From an uncultured Pseudomonadota bacterium (GTDB taxonomy: Bacteria > Pseudomonadota > Gammaproteobacteria > Burkholderiales > SG8-39): DNA of 7,742 nt. Below are positions 5,822-7,742 of this stretch, in pieces (the stretch's first letter is position 1; each line of letters opens with the position of its first letter). The DNA lies in contig CAIPGJ010000905.1 in assembly GCA_903864555.1 (NCBI GenBank), positions 1-7,742 of the forward strand. The letters are read 5' to 3'. The position numbers were made by a program, and so were the translations under genes. The notes under the pieces were generated by a model. It made no database searches. It saw nothing but the letters and a program-made list of their open reading frames with translations, and was not told the origin of the DNA.

Positions 5822-6790
5822 ATGATCACAAGACACGCAGTTGCAGCAGCCGTGCTGGCCCTGGTGGGTGTTTCCCAGGCCATCGCCCAGGCCAATTATC
5901 CGAACAAGCCGGTGCGCTGGATCATCCCCTACGCGCCCGGCGGCGGCACCGATGTCATCGCCCGTCCCATCGCGCTCAAGCTGGCCGAGGTGCTGGGCCA
6001 GCAGGTCCTGTACGAGAACCGCGGTGGCGGCAACGGCCTGATCGCCGCGGAATTCGTGGCGCGCCAGCCCGCTGACGGCTACACCCTGCTTGTGCCTGCC
6101 GGCAACACCCATGTGTTCTCGACGCTGCTCTACGGCAAGATCAGTTTTGACCCGGTCAAGGATTTTGCGATGATCACCAACTTCGCGTCCATTCCGAACG
6201 TGCTGGTCTCGCATCCGTCCTTCCCGCCCAAGTCCATCGCCGAGATCGTCGCCTACGGCAAGGCCAATCCGAGCAAGATCAACTGGGCGTCTTCGGGTAA
6301 CGGCGCCGGCGGCCATCTTGGCCTGATCGTCTTCGCCGACCTCGCCGGCATCAAGGTCACCCATGTGCCCTTCAAGGGCGCCGGCCCGGCCACCACCGCC
6401 ATGCTGGGCGGTGAAACCGACCTGCTGCTGGCCAACACCGGTGTGTTCTTCTCGCACATCAAATCCGGCAAGCTGCGGGTGCTGGGCGTGGCCGCCAACA
6501 AGCGCCTGTCGGTGATGCCCGATGTGCCCACCTTCACCGAAATGGGTTACCCGGTGGAGTCAGCTTCCTTCTACGGCCTGGCCGCACCGGCCGGCACGCC
6601 ACGGGCCATCATCAACAAGCTGCATGGTGATCTGGTGAAGATCATCAACTCCCCCGAGTCGGTGAAGCGCCTCGAAGGTGATGGTGCCTTCCCGGTGGCC
6701 AATACGCCCGAGCAGTTCGCGGAATACCTCAGGGTGGAGACCGCCAAGTGGGGCAAGATCATCCGCGAAAACGGCATCAAGGCAGACTGA
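5822..6790 (+). CDS. Bug/TctC-family substrate-binding protein, group B copy 2
   Basis: The product is a 322-residue periplasmic Bug/TctC receptor and the closest relative in the window of the preceding gene; the two align almost without gaps. The start at 5822 has AGGAG (5811-5815) six bases upstream. The signal peptide ends after AIA at residue 22. The first ligand loop is YAPGGGTDVIAR with Asp44. The second is FKGAGPATTAMLGGETD, with Ala193 at the position that is Asp in group A. NWASSGNGAGGHLGLIVF (154-171) and SFYGLAAPAGTP (249-260) are typical. The C-terminus IIRENGIKAD is of ordinary Bug form. A rho-independent terminator begins 26 bases after the stop, so this is the last gene of its unit. 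Ligand unknown; it could bind a variant of the ligand of its paralogue. Confidence 0.95.
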   Translation: MITRHAVAAAVLALVGVSQAIAQANYPNKPVRWIIPYAPGGGTDVIARPIALKLAEVLGQQVLYENRGGGNGLIAAEFVARQPADGYTLLVPAGNTHVFSTLLYGKISFDPVKDFAMITNFASIPNVLVSHPSFPPKSIAEIVAYGKANPSKINWASSGNGAGGHLGLIVFADLAGIKVTHVPFKGAGPATTAMLGGETDLLLANTGVFFSHIKSGKLRVLGVAANKRLSVMPDVPTFTEMGYPVESASFYGLAAPAGTPRAIINKLHGDLVKIINSPESVKRLEGDGAFPVANTPEQFAEYLRVETAKWGKIIRENGIKAD

Positions 6791-6815
6791 TCACCGCTGC
6801 CTGAACGCCCCGAAG

Positions 6816-6852
6816 AAGCAGCCGTGCAACACCGCGGCTGCTTTGTGTTTTT
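6816..6852 (+). terminator. Rho-independent terminator after the group B binding-protein genes
   Basis: AAGCAGCCG (6816-6824) and CGGCTGCTT (6835-6843) form a perfect 9-bp G+C-rich stem with a loop of about 10 bases. It is followed by TGTGTTTTT (6844-6852), a T-rich run with two G interruptions. Position and form fit an intrinsic terminator for transcription from the left. Confidence 0.82.
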
Positions 6853-6923
6853 CTGCCAGCATGAACAGCCCACCGGCGGGCATCAGCAACGCCGGGAAGG
6901 GCCCATAACAGGAGGATATCGAC

Positions 6924-7742
6924 ATGGAAGCCACTGCACGCAAACAGGCCGCCAACCAGAGCCAGGGCGAAGTCACCCGCGGCGAACAGATCGCCCGCTA
7001 CATTGCCGATGCCCGGCAGCGCAGCATTCCGGCCGAGGTGCTCAACGCGGCCAAATTCACGCTGGTGGATTTCATGGGCGTGTCCCTCGGCGCCTGGTGG
7101 GAGGATGCCGCGGTGGCCACGCGCAACACGGCGCTCTCCTGGGGCGCTACCGGCAAGGCGCGTATGTTCCTCGACAAGGAGACCACCCCGGCCCTGGCCG
7201 CCCTGGTGAATGGCACCATGGCCCACTGTTTCGATTTTGACGATGCGCATACCGGTGGTGCCGGGCACCCCAGCGCCCCGCTGTGGGCCGCCACCTTGGC
7301 CATGGCCGGGCATCTGGGTTCCACCGAGCAGGAGGCGATCGCCGCCTACCTCACCGGTTTCGAAGTCATGACCAAGCTGGGCGGCGGCGGCATTGAAGGC
7401 GTGGGACGCACCACGGCCCGCCGTGGCTTCCACCCGACCCCGATCTACGGCACCCCGGGCTGCGCCGCGGCCTCCAGCGTGCTGCTCAACCTCGATCCGA
7501 TCAAAGCAGCCTACGCCATGGGCGTGGCCGCCACCACGGCGGGCGGGCTGGTGGGCTCCTTCGGCACCCACTCCAAGCCCTTCCATGCCGGCATGGCCGC
7601 CATGGATGGCGTGCACGCCGCGCAACTGGCCTCCAACGGTTTTCAGTCCGCGGTCAGCCTGTTCGAGAAGGACAAGGGCTTCATCGACGCCATCATCCAG
7701 AACAAGCCCGACACCCTGGTGATCCCGCCGATGGAATTCGAC
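6924..7742 (+). CDS. MmgE/PrpD-family protein (3' truncated by window edge)
   Basis: The frame is open from the ATG at 6924 to the last base, giving 273 codons of a family whose members are usually about 450 residues. AGGAGG (6910-6915) lies 8 bases before the start. The family includes 2-methylcitrate dehydratase (PrpD), cis-aconitate decarboxylase and related enzymes on polycarboxylic acids; all are cytoplasmic. The helical N-terminal domain carries the hallmark NGTMAHCFDFDDAH (96-109) followed by GHPSAPLWAA (114-123). Next come FHPTPIYGTPG (169-179) and THSKPFHAGMAA (215-226). By comparison with cis-aconitate decarboxylase, Asp106/107, His115, His170 and Lys218 fall at active-site positions, so the enzyme looks intact as far as seen. 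The motifs do not separate dehydratase from decarboxylase or epimerase. It lies beyond the terminator at 6816-6852, so it may have its own promoter, yet the shared strand and subject suggest the same pathway. Confidence 0.9.
   Translation, partial: MEATARKQAANQSQGEVTRGEQIARYIADARQRSIPAEVLNAAKFTLVDFMGVSLGAWWEDAAVATRNTALSWGATGKARMFLDKETTPALAALVNGTMAHCFDFDDAHTGGAGHPSAPLWAATLAMAGHLGSTEQEAIAAYLTGFEVMTKLGGGGIEGVGRTTARRGFHPTPIYGTPGCAAASSVLLNLDPIKAAYAMGVAATTAGGLVGSFGTHSKPFHAGMAAMDGVHAAQLASNGFQSAVSLFEKDKGFIDAIIQNKPDTLVIPPMEFD

Noticed and set aside
4817..6457. 546-codon open frame on the minus strand covering both group B receptor genes and the gap between them
   Set aside because: It lies opposite two certain Bug genes, is rich in His, Arg and Gly as antisense frames of G+C-rich genes are, and shows no recognisable motif. 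Its internal similarity simply mirrors the two paralogues.
6777..7625. 282-codon minus-strand frame opposite the MmgE/PrpD gene
   Set aside because: The + strand frame has clear family motifs and a good ribosome site; the opposite frame has low-complexity Gly/Ala/His/Arg composition and crosses the terminator.
1..7742. CRISPR arrays, tRNA or rRNA genes, insertion sequences, integrase or att sites
   Set aside because: I looked on both strands and saw no regularly spaced repeats, no tRNA-like cloverleaf, no transposase or integrase frame, and no terminal inverted repeats.

Overview
The window reads as G+C-rich bacterial chromosome, most likely from a betaproteobacterium of the Burkholderiales type. 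The reasons are its densely packed genes, all on the + strand, and above all a tandem set of five periplasmic solute-binding proteins of the Bug/TctC family, which is greatly expanded in Bordetella, Cupriavidus, Comamonadaceae and their relatives. The placement rests on family knowledge, not on a marker gene.

Layout. (i) 1-2927: three consecutive Bug/TctC proteins of one subfamily (group A); the first has lost its 5' end to the window edge. (ii) 2981-4563: a DUF35-type OB-fold protein and a thiolase/SCP2-like protein, joined by an ATGA stop/start overlap. (iii) 4564-4795: a 232-base non-coding gap with small inverted and tandem repeats, probably the promoter region of the next unit. (iv) 4796-6790: two more Bug/TctC proteins of a second subfamily (group B), closed by a convincing rho-independent terminator at 6816-6852. 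(v) 6924 to the right edge: the N-terminal 273 codons of an MmgE/PrpD-family protein, with a good ribosome binding site.

How the genes may work together. Bug/TctC proteins capture carboxylates or related small molecules in the periplasm and usually deliver them to TctA/TctB membrane partners, which are not in this window. Thiolase-like/DUF35 pairs act on acyl-CoA thioesters, and MmgE/PrpD proteins are hydro-lyases, decarboxylases or epimerases of (poly)carboxylic acids. The simplest reading is a catabolic locus for uptake and breakdown of one or more carboxylated compounds. The substrate cannot be read from the sequence.

The most notable point is the enzyme pair. The thiolase-like protein lacks the nucleophilic Cys and the second catalytic Cys of true thiolases, and the DUF35 protein lacks all four Cys of its usual zinc ribbon. 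The pair resembles repurposed thiolase-fold enzymes such as the Ltp2/ChsH2-DUF35 retro-aldolase more than a real thiolase. The second notable point is that five binding proteins of two distinct subfamilies bracket this pair, with subfamily-specific changes at positions that usually contact ligand.
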